From contig JAAXXP010000007.1 in NCBI GenBank assembly GCA_013334435.1, forward strand, positions 1 through 48,957: a stretch of DNA of 48,957 nt, written 5' to 3'. The notes beneath the pieces are model-generated. The model was not told the origin of the DNA and ran no database searches. It saw only the letters and a program-made list of their open reading frames with translations. The stretch comes from Chlorobiaceae bacterium (lineage in GTDB: Bacteria > Bacteroidota > Chlorobiia > Chlorobiales > Chlorobiaceae). The translations under genes and the position numbers were made by a program. This document shows positions 1 through 10,863 of this stretch, piece after piece (the stretch's first letter is position 1; the number at the start of each line of letters is the position of its first letter).

Positions 1-110
1 ACCTCGTCATCGGCGGTGAGAAGATCGTACTTGCCGATCTCCTGCAGATAGCGGTCGAGCGAAAGGCTCTCCCTGTTGGTAATTTGCTTGCTGATTTTCA
101 ACTGCCTCAT
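1..110 (-). CDS. rpoD: RNA polymerase primary sigma factor RpoD/SigA, N-terminal fragment
   Basis: Reading the minus strand from the ATG at 110 gives about 36 residues beginning [20 protein letters not shown] and continuing [16 protein letters not shown]. This is sigma-70 region 1.2, which contacts core polymerase and the promoter discriminator. The protein lacks region 1.1 and starts directly at 1.2, as primary sigma factors of Bacteroidota and Chlorobiota do. The rest of the gene lies beyond the window edge. A good ribosome site (AAGGAGT) precedes the ATG. The ORF track misses this gene; its 7..234 minus ORF is another frame. valS lies upstream on the same strand, 178 nt away. Confidence 0.88.
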   Translation of the reverse strand, partial: MRQLKISKQITNRESLSLDRYLQEIGKYDLLTADDE

Positions 111-288
111 TGTCTAATAAACTCCTTCTAGAACTCACAGGTATGTCTCCTGACCTTATGGTTCGGATTAACCTGAACCGGTAAAATATCATTTCAGGAC
201 AAAATGAAAAAATCCGTTTTAAATGCCGTAACATCCGGCGCTCTCCGGAAACCGGACGACCCGGTGCGTTCCCGGCGCCTGAAAAGCC

Positions 289-3003
289 TCAACCTGCAAG
301 CACATCGAGGTTTCCGGAAAGTTTTTCAAGGTTGCCCTGGGCTTCGGAAAGTTTCGAACGCTCTTTTTCGATAACATCTTCAGGCGCGTTTGCCACGAAT
401 CCCTCGTTGGAAAGCTTCTTTTTCAGCGAGGCCACATAGGATGAAATACTGCCTATCTCTTTCTGCAGGCGCGCCCGTTCTTTTTCGAAGGAAATCAAAC
501 CCTCGAGCTGCACAAAAAGTTCATTGCCTTCAACCACCGAGGAGGCGGCATGAGACGGACGGACAGCGTCCGGAGATACCGTTACGGAGCACCTGGTGGC
601 GGCGGCGATAATGTGCGTATTTTCCGAAAGCACCCTGCAGGCAGCCTCGCCGGCAGGTTTGAGGGTAAGGGGCGCCATACCGGAAGCGGGCACGGCGAAA
701 AGCGAGCGAAGGCTCCGCACCTCGGAGATGACCGCGCGGGGAAGCGCATGGATGGCCGCGTCCATGCCCGTCCAGTCAGCCGAGGCCTCGGGCATCGGAG
801 AGAGCGCGACGGTAAGGCCGTGAGGTCGCCTGACGATACAGTGCCATATCTCGTCGGTGATGAATGGCATGACCGGATGCAGCGCCTTGAGGGTGCCCTC
901 CAGCACATGCACGGAAAGCAGCACGGCCCTGCGGGCCGCATCGATGTCAGACGATGCGGAAAGGCTTGTCTTGAGGGCCTCGAGATACCAGTCGCAGTAA
1001 TCGCCCCAGAAAAAGTCGTAGAGATTCCTGACGATGTCGTTCACCCGGAACTGGCCGAATGCCGTGTGGTAGCGTTCGATCATGGCATGATATCTGGCCA
1101 TGAGCAGATGCTCTTCGGCAAAGGTGAAGTCGTTCCGGTCGGGAACGAACATGCTGTAGGCAGCCTCGAACTCCTCGGGGGATTCGAAATACTTTTCGCG
1201 CTGCATGAAAACCAGTCTGGAAGCGTTCCAGAGTTTGGTTGCGAAGTTCCTGCCAAGCTCGCACTTCTCTTCGCCGAACAGCACGTCCTGGCCGAGAGGC
1301 GCGATGTAGATGATGGTGAAACGCAGGGCGTCGGTACCGTAGGTGTCGATCACCTTGAGTGGATCGGGAGAATTGCCGAGCGACTTGGAAAGCTTGCGCC
1401 CTTTCATGTCCCTGATGATGCTGGTAAAGTAGACGTCGCGGAACGGCACCCCGCCCTTGAAGTAGAGGCCGGCCATGATCATGCGCGCCACCCAGAAAAA
1501 GATGATATCGGGGCCGGTAACCAGCGTATCGGTGGGATAGAATGCCCTGAGATCGTCGTTGTCGCTGTTCGGCCCTGTCCAGCCAAGCGTGGTGAGCGGC
1601 CACAGCCACGACGAGAACCAGGTATCGAGCACATCCTCGTCCTGGACCAGCTTGTCGGTTCCGGCAAGATGACAGGCCTCCTCGTACGACGAAGCGACCC
1701 ATACCCGACCCTCGGAATCGTACCATGCGGGAATGCGATGTCCCCACCAGAGCTGCCGCGAAATGCACCAGTCCTGGATGTTCTCCATCCAGTGGCGGTA
1801 CGTGTTGACCCAGTGCGGCGGATGGAAACGGATTTCGCTGTCGTTGACCACCTGCAGGGCCGGCCCGGCCAGCGGCTGCATGCGAACGAACCACTGTTCG
1901 GAAAGATAGGGCTCGACAACCACGTCGGCACGTTCGGAATAGCCGACATTGTGTTCGTACTCCTCTACCCGTTCGAGATTGCCAAGCTCCTCCAGATCGA
2001 GCAGAATTTTCTCGCGGGCGTCGAAACGGTCCATGCCTCCGTAACCGTATTCGTCGGTCATTTTCCCGTCGCGGCCGACAACGGAGATGACCGGAAGATT
2101 GTGGCGACGGGCAACCTCGTAGTCGTTTGGATCGTGTGCGGGAGTGATTTTCAGGGCGCCGGTTCCGAACTCGATATCGACATAGTCATCGGCGATAACC
2201 GGTATGTGGCGTCCTGCCACCGGAACCGCCGCAAGTTCCCCGACAAGATCGCGGTAGCGGGGATCGGCCGGATTGACGGCGATGGCCACGTCGGCAAGAA
2301 TGGTTTCGGGCCTGACCGTCGCGATGGTGATATACCGGCCCGGACGGTTGACCAGCGGGTAGCGGACGTAAACAAGTTTGTCGCGCCGGGGCTTCATGAT
2401 CACCTCTTCATCGGACAGGGCGGTCTGCGAAACCGGACACCAGTTGATGATACGCGTTCCACGGTAGATCAGTCCATCGCGGTAGAGGGCTATGAAGGCG
2501 TTGATGACTGCTTCCGAAGCCCGCTCGTCCATGGTGAAAAGATTCCGCCGCCAGTCGCAGGAGATACCGAGCCGGCGGAGCTGGCGGAGAATAAGCCCTC
2601 CGTACTCCTCGCGCCACTCCCACACCTGGTCGAGAAATGCCTTGCGCCCGAGATCATGGCGGGTCACTCCCTCTTTTTTCAGCTTCTTTTCAACGACCGT
2701 CTGGGTCGCGATGCCTGCATGATCGGTTCCGGGAAGCCAGAGAGCCTCCTTTCCCCGCATGCGGCTGTAGCGAATGAAAATATCCTGCAGGGTGTGGTTG
2801 AGTACATGGCCGAGCGTGAGGCTTCCGGTTACGTTCGGAGGCGGCATCAGCACGCTGTAGGGGATGCGGCCTTCCGAAAGCACACGGCCGCTTTCGGCAT
2901 GAAAACTGCCGAGAGCCTCCCAATGGGCGCTTCTCCAGCGGTCTTCGACCTCCTGATGATTATAGGTTTTTTCGAGATTGAACGGCGTTCTCTCTTCACT
3001 CAT
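289..3003 (-). CDS. valS: Valyl-tRNA synthetase (ValS)
   Basis: Class Ia aminoacyl-tRNA synthetase that charges tRNA-Val in the cytoplasm. The catalytic HIGH-type motif is seen as TLGH near residue 64, after PPPNVTGSL, and the KMSKS loop as KLSKS near residue 537. The CP1 editing domain lies between them, and the C-terminal coiled-coil tRNA-binding arm is rich in Lys and Glu. I chose the ATG at 3003 ([15 protein letters not shown], 904 aa). The longer 939-residue ORF would run into the end of clpP and adds a non-conserved leader. The length is normal for ValS. clpP lies 43 nt upstream on the same strand, so co-transcription is possible. Confidence 0.95.
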   Translation of the reverse strand: MSEERTPFNLEKTYNHQEVEDRWRSAHWEALGSFHAESGRVLSEGRIPYSVLMPPPNVTGSLTLGHVLNHTLQDIFIRYSRMRGKEALWLPGTDHAGIATQTVVEKKLKKEGVTRHDLGRKAFLDQVWEWREEYGGLILRQLRRLGISCDWRRNLFTMDERASEAVINAFIALYRDGLIYRGTRIINWCPVSQTALSDEEVIMKPRRDKLVYVRYPLVNRPGRYITIATVRPETILADVAIAVNPADPRYRDLVGELAAVPVAGRHIPVIADDYVDIEFGTGALKITPAHDPNDYEVARRHNLPVISVVGRDGKMTDEYGYGGMDRFDAREKILLDLEELGNLERVEEYEHNVGYSERADVVVEPYLSEQWFVRMQPLAGPALQVVNDSEIRFHPPHWVNTYRHWMENIQDWCISRQLWWGHRIPAWYDSEGRVWVASSYEEACHLAGTDKLVQDEDVLDTWFSSWLWPLTTLGWTGPNSDNDDLRAFYPTDTLVTGPDIIFFWVARMIMAGLYFKGGVPFRDVYFTSIIRDMKGRKLSKSLGNSPDPLKVIDTYGTDALRFTIIYIAPLGQDVLFGEEKCELGRNFATKLWNASRLVFMQREKYFESPEEFEAAYSMFVPDRNDFTFAEEHLLMARYHAMIERYHTAFGQFRVNDIVRNLYDFFWGDYCDWYLEALKTSLSASSDIDAARRAVLLSVHVLEGTLKALHPVMPFITDEIWHCIVRRPHGLTVALSPMPEASADWTGMDAAIHALPRAVISEVRSLRSLFAVPASGMAPLTLKPAGEAACRVLSENTHIIAAATRCSVTVSPDAVRPSHAASSVVEGNELFVQLEGLISFEKERARLQKEIGSISSYVASLKKKLSNEGFVANAPEDVIEKERSKLSEAQGNLEKLSGNLDVLAG

Positions 3004-3046
3004 GGCGACGTCGGTTACAACTGTGGGAATTACGGAATATGACTTC

Positions 3047-3724
3047 TCAATCGGCCTTTTCAGGTGCCGGACGCTTCTCGAAAACCTGGTCGATAATACC
3101 GTACTCAAGCGCTTCGGCTGCGTTCATCCAGCGATCTCGCTCGGAATCCTCCCTGATCTGCTGGACGTCCCGACCGGTATGTTTGGCCAGAAGCTCTTCA
3201 AGCAGCTTGCGAATCTTCTCTATCTCACGTGCCTGGATGATGATGTCGGTCTCCTGCCCCTGAGCGCCGCCGGAAGGCTGGTGGATCATGATGCGCGAAT
3301 GGGGAAGCGAGGCGCGTTTGCCTTTGGTGCCGCTGGCAAGGAGAAAAGCGCCCATGCTTGCCGCCATGCCTACACAGACCGTGGCGATATCGGGCCGGAT
3401 GTACTGCATGGTGTCGTAAATGCCAAGACCGGCTGAAACACTGCCGCCGGGCGAGTTGATGTAGATATAGATATCCCGTTCAGGATCTTCGGATTCAAGA
3501 AAGATCAGCTGGGCCATGACAAGGCCGGCCACATGTTCGTCTATGCCGCTGCCGAGAAAGATGATCCGCTCGCGCAGAAGGCGCGAAAAAATATCGAATG
3601 CACGCTCTCCCCTGCCGGAGGTTTCGATGACCATGGGAACAAGCGTATTCTGAATACCCTCTTCTATAGCGCCCGAGTAGAGTTTGCGGGCATGGTGGTC
3701 AAATCCGAAATTGATATTTGCCAT
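3047..3724 (-). CDS. clpP: ATP-dependent Clp protease proteolytic subunit ClpP
   Basis: Cytoplasmic serine peptidase that forms the tetradecameric chamber of the ClpXP/ClpAP protease. The catalytic triad is visible as Ser123 (in AASMGAF), His148 (in IMIHQP) and Asp197 (in SERDRWM). The oligomer-forming N-terminal segment and the SPGGSV motif are present. I chose the ATG at 3724 (MANINFGFD, 225 aa) over the track start at 3787, because the extra 21 residues are not conserved and the shorter form has ordinary ClpP length. The gene faces thyX across about 180 nt of intergenic DNA. Confidence 0.95.
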   Translation of the reverse strand: MANINFGFDHHARKLYSGAIEEGIQNTLVPMVIETSGRGERAFDIFSRLLRERIIFLGSGIDEHVAGLVMAQLIFLESEDPERDIYIYINSPGGSVSAGLGIYDTMQYIRPDIATVCVGMAASMGAFLLASGTKGKRASLPHSRIMIHQPSGGAQGQETDIIIQAREIEKIRKLLEELLAKHTGRDVQQIREDSERDRWMNAAEALEYGIIDQVFEKRPAPEKAD

Positions 3725-3905
3725 AACTGGATCGATGGGTTGAGTGGGTGTAAAAGAAACACGTAAAATACATAGAGCTAACAACAATGCAATCGTTCCG
3801 GTTCCAATAAGTAAAAAAGAAGACGATAAAACAAACCGCTCACTGCAGGATAAACCTCATCGTATGCTTATATTTCAGGCCTCTTGAACCAAACCACAGC
3901 TGACT

Positions 3906-4586
3906 ATGCAGGTCCGTCTCATTTCGGTAACCACTCCGTGTTTCGCCATTGAAGACCGTCCCCTCACCGCGGAAGGGCTCATGGCTTACTGCGCAAGGGT
4001 TTCGAGCCCCAATCAGGAAAACCTCGACTTCGGAAAACTGCTGGCTTACTGTATCGCCAACAGGCACTGGAGCATTTTCGAGATGGCGGACATGACCGTC
4101 GAAATCGTCACCTCCAGAGCCATCGCGCCACAGATCCTTCGCCACAGGAGTTTCCAGTTTCAGGAGTTCAGCCAGCGTTACGCCAGGGCGCAGTCCGTCG
4201 AGAAGTACCGGCCGCGCAGGCAGGACAGCAAAAACCGGCAGAACTCGCTGGACGACCTCGACGAGGGGATTGCGGTCTGGTTCGATGAGGCGCAGGAGAA
4301 CATTTCCCGCATATCGATGGAGATGTACAACGATGCCCTCGAAAAGGGCATCGCCAAGGAGTGCGCAAGAGTGCTGCTGCCGCTGGGCACCAGGACGAAA
4401 CTCTATATGAAGGGTTCGGTGCGAAGCTGGATCCACTACATCGAGGTGCGCACAGACATCAGCACGCAGAAAGAGCACCGGGATATCGCCGAAGAGATCC
4501 GGGCCATATTCTGCGCCCAGTTTCCCGTCACGGCCGGCGCACTGGGATGGACCGGGCCGGAGCCCTCAGCCGGAGAGCATGCCTGA
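3906..4586 (+). CDS. thyX: FAD-dependent thymidylate synthase ThyX
   Basis: Converts dUMP to dTMP with methylene-tetrahydrofolate, NADPH and bound FAD. This is the alternative to ThyA and keeps tetrahydrofolate unoxidised. The ThyX signature RHRx7S is present at residues 79-89 ([11 protein letters not shown]), followed by QRYAR. Conserved C-terminal residues occur in [12 protein letters not shown]. The length, 226 aa, is typical. The last 21 nt overlap the 3' end of the convergent accD gene, so the two transcripts can pair at their ends. Confidence 0.95.
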   Translation: MQVRLISVTTPCFAIEDRPLTAEGLMAYCARVSSPNQENLDFGKLLAYCIANRHWSIFEMADMTVEIVTSRAIAPQILRHRSFQFQEFSQRYARAQSVEKYRPRRQDSKNRQNSLDDLDEGIAVWFDEAQENISRISMEMYNDALEKGIAKECARVLLPLGTRTKLYMKGSVRSWIHYIEVRTDISTQKEHRDIAEEIRAIFCAQFPVTAGALGWTGPEPSAGEHA

Positions 4587-5405
4587 AAGACGCACGATGT
4601 GATTTTTCAGCTCCTTGCGGTGAACTATGGCGTCGATGAAACCGTGTTCAAGAAGAAACTCCGCACGCTGAAAGCCTTCGGGCAGATCCCTTTTGATGGT
4701 GTCCCTGATGACCCTCGGTCCGGCAAAGCCGATCAGCGCCTTGGGCTCGCTCAGGTTGATATCGCCGAGCATGGCGAAGGATGCGGTAATGCCCCCCATG
4801 GTGGGGTCGGTCATCAGCGAAATATATGGCAGTTTTTTCTCTCCGAGCAGGGTGAGGCGCGCGGCGGTCTTGGCCATCTGCATGAGACTGAAGGCCCCCT
4901 CCATCATGCGGGCTCCTCCCGATTGTGAAATCACCAGAAGCGGCGCCTGCAGCTCGATTGCCCTGTCGACGGCGCGGGCGATCTTCTCGCCCACAACGGA
5001 GCCCATCGAACCGCCGATGAATCCGAAGTCCATGGCCGATACCACAAGAGGCTTTCCTCCTGAATCCCCCCAGGCGTTCCGGCACGCTTCGGTCTTGCCG
5101 GTCTTTTCAATGATGTCATGAACCCTGTCGGTATATTTCTTGGTATCGGCAAAACCAAGCGGATCGGCAGAGCGGAGGCTGTCGCCGAACTCCTGGTAAT
5201 TCTCGTTGTCGAACAGAATGGAAAAATAGCGATAGGGAGAAATCCTGAAATGGTAGCCGCATTCCGAACAGGTGTAGACGTGGTCTTCGAGCTGTTTTTT
5301 ATGAATCATCGCGCCGCAATCCTCGCACTTCCACCAGAGTCCCTCCGGCATGTCGAGTTTGTCGGTTGTGCGTATCGAAGGCTTTACCCGTTTGAACCAG
5401 ACCAT
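4566..5405 (-). CDS. accD: Acetyl-CoA carboxylase carboxyltransferase subunit beta (AccD)
   Basis: Beta subunit of the carboxyltransferase that moves the carboxyl group from carboxy-biotin to acetyl-CoA, giving malonyl-CoA for fatty-acid synthesis. The N-terminal zinc ribbon has Cys27, Cys30, Cys46 and Cys49. The crotonase-like core follows, with the oxyanion-hole glycines in SGGARM and [12 protein letters not shown]. The length, 279 aa, is normal. The start at 5405 fits the family N-terminus (MVWFKR). The 3' end overlaps thyX by 21 nt in convergent orientation. Confidence 0.96.
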   Translation of the reverse strand: MVWFKRVKPSIRTTDKLDMPEGLWWKCEDCGAMIHKKQLEDHVYTCSECGYHFRISPYRYFSILFDNENYQEFGDSLRSADPLGFADTKKYTDRVHDIIEKTGKTEACRNAWGDSGGKPLVVSAMDFGFIGGSMGSVVGEKIARAVDRAIELQAPLLVISQSGGARMMEGAFSLMQMAKTAARLTLLGEKKLPYISLMTDPTMGGITASFAMLGDINLSEPKALIGFAGPRVIRDTIKRDLPEGFQRAEFLLEHGFIDAIVHRKELKNHIVRLSGMLSG

Positions 5406-5448
5406 CTTTCTTAATTAGTACTAAAGGTTATACATTAGACCTTAAGAT

Positions 5449-8301
5449 ATGAAGTCACCGGCAGAACTCAAAAATAACCCGGAAAGAGTGACCGGAAACC
5501 GCGCAATGAACAGGAAGAACAGACCATCGCTATTCAGGGGAGCACGCAGGACGGCAGTGATGATGCTGGCGGGACTCATGCAGCTGATACTCCAGCATGC
5601 CCCGCTTGCGGCGGCTCCGGCCTCCGTAGTCTACCCTGACACGCTCTCCATGCCTTTCAGGCGCTACGCCGTCATGCCGTTCATGAGGCCGGCGCGCAAA
5701 ACCGTAGGCATAGCCTTTTCAGGCGGCGGGGCAAACGGCATAGCCCAGATCGGCATACTCAAGGCTCTCGACGAGGAGGGCGTTCCGGTCGATTACATTG
5801 CGGGAACCAGCATGGGAGCCATTATCGGAGGCCTCTACAGCTGCGGCTACAGCCCGGCAGAGCTCGAAGAGATTGCCTCCACCCTTCCCTGGCAGTCCAT
5901 TCTGGCCATCAGGGAAGAGTCGCCGCGCTCGGGATCCTTTCTTGAACAGCAAAGAATACGCGACCGGGCGACCATTGCGATCCGGTTCGAGAAGCTGAAA
6001 CTGCTGGTGCCGAAATCGCTGAGCTCCGCGCAGGCACTCACCGGAACGCTCGACCTGCTGGTGCTCAACGCGATCTATCACGGCTGGCAGGATTTCAGCA
6101 CCCTTCCCGTTCAGTTCAGGGCCGTCTCCACCGATCTGCTTTCGGGAAAACGCATTTCACTGGCCTCCGGGTCGCTTTCGGAAGCCATGAGGGCAAGCAG
6201 CACGGTACCGGTACTTTTCGAACCGGTTGAACGCGACGGATACAGGCTTGTGGACGGAGGGCTTGTTGCCAACCTGCCTGTCGATGAACTCGACTATTTC
6301 AACGCAGCGTATAAAATAGCCGTCGATACGCACGGCAGCATGTATTCCAAAAGCGGCGACCTTGATATGCCGTGGAAAGCCGCCGACCAGGCCATAACCA
6401 TTCTGACAGGACTGCAGTACCCGGCGCAACTCGAAAAGGCCGATATCGTCATCGCACCGGATCTGAGCCAGCACAGCGCCACCGATTTTTCCGATATCTC
6501 GGAACTTGTCCGAACCGGTTACGCCAAGGGAAAGGTGCTGGCCGGAACGATCCGCAGGGGAATCGAAACCGCTCCGAAACGGGATACCCGGATCGGCGGC
6601 TTCTCGAAATCGTTCAGGATCGACACCGGCAGGCCCATGAGTCCGGAGCACAGCGGAATCGTGGCAGGAATCGTCCGCAACGGACAGTCGCTGTCGAGAA
6701 CTCTCCGGGAACTGCTTGAAACCGACCTGTTCACCTCGGTATACGCCACCTTCGACTCCGCAGGAAAAACCGTGGTATTCCATCTTTCTCCGCTTCCCCG
6801 GATAGGAAGTGTGGTGGTGTCGGGCGGCCCTGAGGAACGGCTCCCTTCGGGAGAGATCGAAAGCTGCTTCAGACCGATCATCAACAGCCTGTATACCAAC
6901 AGCGCCGGAACGGCGGCCATTGAAGATCTGGTCCGCCTCTACCGAAGCCGGGGATACAGCCTGGTGGAACCGGAAAGCATCTCCGTTTCAGAAGGAACCC
7001 TCTTCATCGGCATGTCGTCGGGCAAGGTGAAAAACATCGAAATCGTCCAGAACAGGAATGTAACCGGCCTGACTCCGATCAGAAGGGAGATCAAGATTGA
7101 CACTGCAAAAGCCATACAGCTCGAAAAAGCGGAAGAATCAACAGGAAACCTCTATGAAACCGGCATTTTCAACCGGGTTTCGGTGGCTGCCGAAAAGTCT
7201 TCGTTTCTGGAGGACAGCCGTGAAAGAACCCTGACCTTCTCGCTTATGGAAAAACCCTCATCGGTGCTCAGGCTTGGGGTGCGTTACGACGAAACCAGCA
7301 ACGCCCAGTTCCTGCTCGACTTCCGGAACGAGAATCTCGGAGGAACCACCGGTTCGCTCGGAGGATGGTTCAAGGCCGGACAGAACAACACCGTGGCCAA
7401 CATCGAGTACACCATACCCCGGATCGGCTCGACACATTTCACCCTTTTCTCGAAACTCTTTTTCGACCAGCGTGAATTCGATACAAGGGAGCTGCACTTT
7501 TCAAAAGAGTTCAGCGGCTACTCCTACGAAAACGTCTCCACCTACGGCATTCAGCGATACGGCATAACGGGTGCATTCGGAACGAGAATCAGAAAAAACG
7601 GACGGCTGTCGCTGGACGCCACCCTGCAGAATGCGCAGTCGTACCACGAAACCGGGCCGGAACAGCCCGCGCTCGCCACCGATAACAGAAACCTCTTCTC
7701 GGTGGGAACGTCCCTGACCATCGACTCGCGCAACAGCGCACAGATCCCCACTTCGGGCCGCCATACCCATCTGAGCTACTCGGCGACTCCCGCGGTGCTG
7801 GACAACAACGCCCTGTTCTGGCAGGTTACCGGACTGCACGAGGAGAACATACCCCTCGGAAAACATACCACGCTGCAGCTCTCGGCCGCCGCAGGCATAA
7901 GCAGCAGCTACCTGCCCCTTTCCGAGCAGTTCTTTCTCGGCGGCCCTGGAAACAGCTACAGCCGAAGGTTCGTCGGCCTGAAAGAGAACGATCTTATCGG
8001 CAGCAATATGGCCGTGGCGGGTGTGCAGTTCAGCTACACGCCTCCATTCGAGGTGATCTTCCCCGCGTCGTTCCTGCTCTGCTACAATACCGGCAATGCC
8101 TGGCGGCAGCGAAGCGACATGTCGCTCGCACGGCTCATACACGGCATCGGCACCGGACTGGTATGGGATACTCCGGTCGGACCGGCCCGGCTGATCGTAT
8201 CGAAAGCGTTCGCGTTCCTCCACGAGGAGAAGGACACGGAGGCTTCCACGCTGAGATTTTCCGATACCGTCTGGTATTTCAGCCTCGGACATGATTTTTG
8301 A
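5449..8301 (+). CDS. Patatin-like phospholipase fused to POTRA and Omp85-type barrel (outer membrane)
   Basis: A predicted secreted lipid acyl hydrolase tethered to its own outer-membrane pore. From N to C terminus I see a signal peptide (hydrophobic MMLAGLMQLILQ, then AAAPA), a patatin domain with the GGGANG oxyanion motif, the nucleophile elbow GTSMG near residue 119 and the catalytic Asp in DGG near residue 269, then POTRA-like segments (about 430-620), and a beta-rich Omp85/BamA-type barrel ending in aromatic residues (WYFSLGHDF). The order resembles type Vd autotransporters such as PlpD. At 950 aa the length fits this fusion. An internal ATG at 5506 gives a more compact signal peptide and may be the true start; neither start has a clear Shine-Dalgarno. 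The physiological substrate is unknown. Confidence 0.85.
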   Translation: MKSPAELKNNPERVTGNRAMNRKNRPSLFRGARRTAVMMLAGLMQLILQHAPLAAAPASVVYPDTLSMPFRRYAVMPFMRPARKTVGIAFSGGGANGIAQIGILKALDEEGVPVDYIAGTSMGAIIGGLYSCGYSPAELEEIASTLPWQSILAIREESPRSGSFLEQQRIRDRATIAIRFEKLKLLVPKSLSSAQALTGTLDLLVLNAIYHGWQDFSTLPVQFRAVSTDLLSGKRISLASGSLSEAMRASSTVPVLFEPVERDGYRLVDGGLVANLPVDELDYFNAAYKIAVDTHGSMYSKSGDLDMPWKAADQAITILTGLQYPAQLEKADIVIAPDLSQHSATDFSDISELVRTGYAKGKVLAGTIRRGIETAPKRDTRIGGFSKSFRIDTGRPMSPEHSGIVAGIVRNGQSLSRTLRELLETDLFTSVYATFDSAGKTVVFHLSPLPRIGSVVVSGGPEERLPSGEIESCFRPIINSLYTNSAGTAAIEDLVRLYRSRGYSLVEPESISVSEGTLFIGMSSGKVKNIEIVQNRNVTGLTPIRREIKIDTAKAIQLEKAEESTGNLYETGIFNRVSVAAEKSSFLEDSRERTLTFSLMEKPSSVLRLGVRYDETSNAQFLLDFRNENLGGTTGSLGGWFKAGQNNTVANIEYTIPRIGSTHFTLFSKLFFDQREFDTRELHFSKEFSGYSYENVSTYGIQRYGITGAFGTRIRKNGRLSLDATLQNAQSYHETGPEQPALATDNRNLFSVGTSLTIDSRNSAQIPTSGRHTHLSYSATPAVLDNNALFWQVTGLHEENIPLGKHTTLQLSAAAGISSSYLPLSEQFFLGGPGNSYSRRFVGLKENDLIGSNMAVAGVQFSYTPPFEVIFPASFLLCYNTGNAWRQRSDMSLARLIHGIGTGLVWDTPVGPARLIVSKAFAFLHEEKDTEASTLRFSDTVWYFSLGHDF

Positions 8302-8342
8302 GATGAACTTTCTTAATTTTACGCCCGCCTGAGGGGAGTTTT

Positions 8343-9140
8343 GTGAACAAACCGAGCAGTTTTGTGACTGAGCTGAAAAAACCGCATATCCTGGTCTGCA
8401 ACGACGACGGCATCGAGGGTGAAGGCCTTCATGTGCTGGCGGCTTCGATGAAAAAAATCGGAAGGGTCACGGTCGTGGCCCCCGCCGAACCCCACAGTGG
8501 CAAAAGTCACGCCATGACTCTCGGTGTTCCGCTGCGGATAAAAAAGTACGCGAAAAACAACCGCTTTTTCGGTTATACGGTATCGGGAACCCCGGTTGAC
8601 TGCATCAAGGTGGCGCTCAGCCATATTCTCGACGGGAAACCCGATCTTATCGTTTCAGGCATAAACTATGGCAGCAACACGGCAACCAATACACTTTACT
8701 CGGGAACCGTTGCCGCCGCGCGAGAAGGTGCGATACAGGGCATCACCTCTCTGGCTTTTTCGCTGACCACCTACGAGAATGCCGATTTCACCTATGCGGG
8801 AAAATTCGCCCGGAAACTTGCCCGGAAAGTGCTGCAGGAGGGGCTTCCCGCAGATACCATTCTTTCGGTCAACATTCCCAACCTCCCCGAATCAGGGATA
8901 GCGGGAATTCTGGTCACCCGGCAGGGCAGCTCCCGCTGGGAGGAGGATGCCATAGAACGCAACGACATGTACGGCAACCCCTACTACTGGCTAAACGGAA
9001 CCCTGAAGTTGCTCGATACCTCCCTGCTCCACGACGAGTATGCCGTGCGGCGCAACTATGTATCGGTGACGCCGCTCTCCTGCGACCTTACCAACACGGC
9101 TTTTCTCGACAGCCTGAACCAATGGAACCTGCAAAAATAA
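8343..9140 (+). CDS. surE: 5'-nucleotidase / survival protein SurE
   Basis: Metal-dependent phosphatase acting on nucleoside monophosphates, cytoplasmic. The metal-binding NDDG motif is at residues 20-23, followed by the family block [16 protein letters not shown], and GINYGSNT carries the second ligand set. The GTG start at 8343 is supported by the ribosome site GAGGGGAG just upstream, and the 265-aa length is normal. bshC starts 4 nt after the stop codon, so the two genes are almost certainly co-transcribed, and the patatin gene ends 41 nt upstream. Confidence 0.93.
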   Translation: MNKPSSFVTELKKPHILVCNDDGIEGEGLHVLAASMKKIGRVTVVAPAEPHSGKSHAMTLGVPLRIKKYAKNNRFFGYTVSGTPVDCIKVALSHILDGKPDLIVSGINYGSNTATNTLYSGTVAAAREGAIQGITSLAFSLTTYENADFTYAGKFARKLARKVLQEGLPADTILSVNIPNLPESGIAGILVTRQGSSRWEEDAIERNDMYGNPYYWLNGTLKLLDTSLLHDEYAVRRNYVSVTPLSCDLTNTAFLDSLNQWNLQK

Positions 9141-9144
9141 ACGG

Positions 9145-10836
9145 GTGAACACATTTCTACTTGACTACCGGACCATCCTGACCCCGAAAAAGGGTTTTCC
9201 TCCGCTCTTCAAAGACTATACCACCGAGGGCGAGGAGAGAAACCGCCTGATCTCCTCGTGCTTTCACCTCGACTATCTCAAAGAGGCCGATTATTACCGC
9301 CAGCTCCATACGCTTGAGTCGAGAAGCTTTGACAGGAGCCTCCTGGTGGAGATCCTTCGCCGCCAGAATATCCGGTATGGATGTTCCGATCTGCACCTGA
9401 AGGAGATCGAAAAACTGCGCTCTCCGCGGTGTATGGCCGTGGTTACGGGTCAGCAGCCCGGCCTGTTCACCGGACCGGCCTACACCGTCTACAAGGCCCT
9501 GACCGCCGTGGTGTTCGCCGAACAGCAGAAATCACTCTTTCCGGAGTACGACTTTGTACCGGTTTTCTGGATCGAAGGAGAGGATCACGATTACGACGAA
9601 TCCGCCCATGCGGCTACCTGGCAGCAGGGGGACGTGGGGCATTTCAGACCGGAACCCTTCAAACGGCTTCCGGACCAGATGGTGGCCGCATCGTGCTTCG
9701 GCGAGGATATCCGACAGATCGTCGAGAGCTTTCTGGACAGTCTGCCGGACTCTCCTTCAAAGCCGGCCATTGCCGACACTCTCCGGGAGAGCTGTTTTCC
9801 GGGCAACACGCTTGAAATGAGCTTTGCCCAGATCATGATGCGGCTTTTCAGGAACCAGCCGCTTCTGCTGCTCTCAAGCCAGGACCCGGATTTCAAGAGG
9901 CTCTCGCTGCCGGTGTTCCAGCGTGAGATCTCCACCTGTCCGGCATCGTCCTACAACGTTATCGCACAAAGCTCGACTCTGGAACATCTCGGCTACAGCG
10001 CGCAGTCGAAACCGAGATCGGTAAACCTTTTTCATATCAACCACCTTGGCCAGCGGCAGAAGATCGAGTATCCTGAAGAGAACATCTTCGTCATCACTCC
10101 CGACAACGTGCGGCTTTCGCGCCACCAGATGCTCGAGCTCACCGAAGACCATCCGGAGCGGTTCAGCCCGAATGTCGTGCTGCGCCCGATCGTACAGGAC
10201 AGCGTACTGCCGGCATTCGCATCGATCGCCGGACCGGGAGAGATCAGTTATCTGGCTCAGTTCCGCAGGAACTACGAGCACTTCGGCATAAGCATGCCGT
10301 TTATCATACCGAGAGGCAGTTTTACGCTGGTCGAACCCAAATTCAGCCGGATCATGGACAAGCTGCTGCGGGTTTCCGGACGACCGGGCTTTTCAAGAAA
10401 ACAGATCTACCACGCTGTCTTCAGCGATCTGCAGGCCCTGAAGCGAAATGCCGAAGGGGTGGGCGAGAATTCCGAACTCAACGGGCTGTTCGCCAGAAGC
10501 AGAACCGATATGCAGAAAGCGCTTCAGGATCTCGGCCCGGCTCTGGCGAAAATCGACCCGACACTTGAACCGGTGCTGGCCGCCTCGATCCAGCAGGCAG
10601 TGAAGATCGTTGAATCGATCGAGCAGAAAACCCGCAAGGCGGGACGGCGCAAAAACGAGGAGCTGATCGAACAGATACTGAAAACCGAAACCGCTTTCTT
10701 CCCGGAAGGGATGCCCCAGGAACGGCTGATCAACATTTTCTATTACCTTGACAAGTACGGCATGGAGCTGATCGACACCCTGAAGAACCTGCTTGCGGGA
10801 CATTCGACCGAAGCCCATCTCATCGTCGAGCTTTAG
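9145..10836 (+). CDS. bshC: Bacillithiol biosynthesis cysteine-adding enzyme BshC
   Basis: Predicted final enzyme of bacillithiol synthesis, which adds cysteine to glucosaminyl-malate. Green sulfur bacteria make a bacillithiol-type thiol, so the gene fits the host. The signature [12 protein letters not shown] and the block [12 protein letters not shown] are characteristic. A coiled-coil-like stretch near residues 440-520 is also typical. At 563 aa the protein is slightly longer than the Bacillus one. The GTG start at 9145 lies 4 nt after the surE stop, which suggests translational coupling. No strong Shine-Dalgarno is seen. Confidence 0.92.
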   Translation: MNTFLLDYRTILTPKKGFPPLFKDYTTEGEERNRLISSCFHLDYLKEADYYRQLHTLESRSFDRSLLVEILRRQNIRYGCSDLHLKEIEKLRSPRCMAVVTGQQPGLFTGPAYTVYKALTAVVFAEQQKSLFPEYDFVPVFWIEGEDHDYDESAHAATWQQGDVGHFRPEPFKRLPDQMVAASCFGEDIRQIVESFLDSLPDSPSKPAIADTLRESCFPGNTLEMSFAQIMMRLFRNQPLLLLSSQDPDFKRLSLPVFQREISTCPASSYNVIAQSSTLEHLGYSAQSKPRSVNLFHINHLGQRQKIEYPEENIFVITPDNVRLSRHQMLELTEDHPERFSPNVVLRPIVQDSVLPAFASIAGPGEISYLAQFRRNYEHFGISMPFIIPRGSFTLVEPKFSRIMDKLLRVSGRPGFSRKQIYHAVFSDLQALKRNAEGVGENSELNGLFARSRTDMQKALQDLGPALAKIDPTLEPVLAASIQQAVKIVESIEQKTRKAGRRKNEELIEQILKTETAFFPEGMPQERLINIFYYLDKYGMELIDTLKNLLAGHSTEAHLIVEL

Positions 10837-10863
10837 GCTTCGCCGGGATTCGGGCAGCGGCAG

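Noticed and set aside
550-3042. 830-aa plus-strand ORF opposite valS
   Set aside because: It is antisense to valS, has no recognisable domain, and arises from GC-rich third codon positions of valS.
4566-4586. thyX/accD overlap as a possible annotation error
   Set aside because: Both C-termini are complete and family-like, so a short convergent overlap is real.
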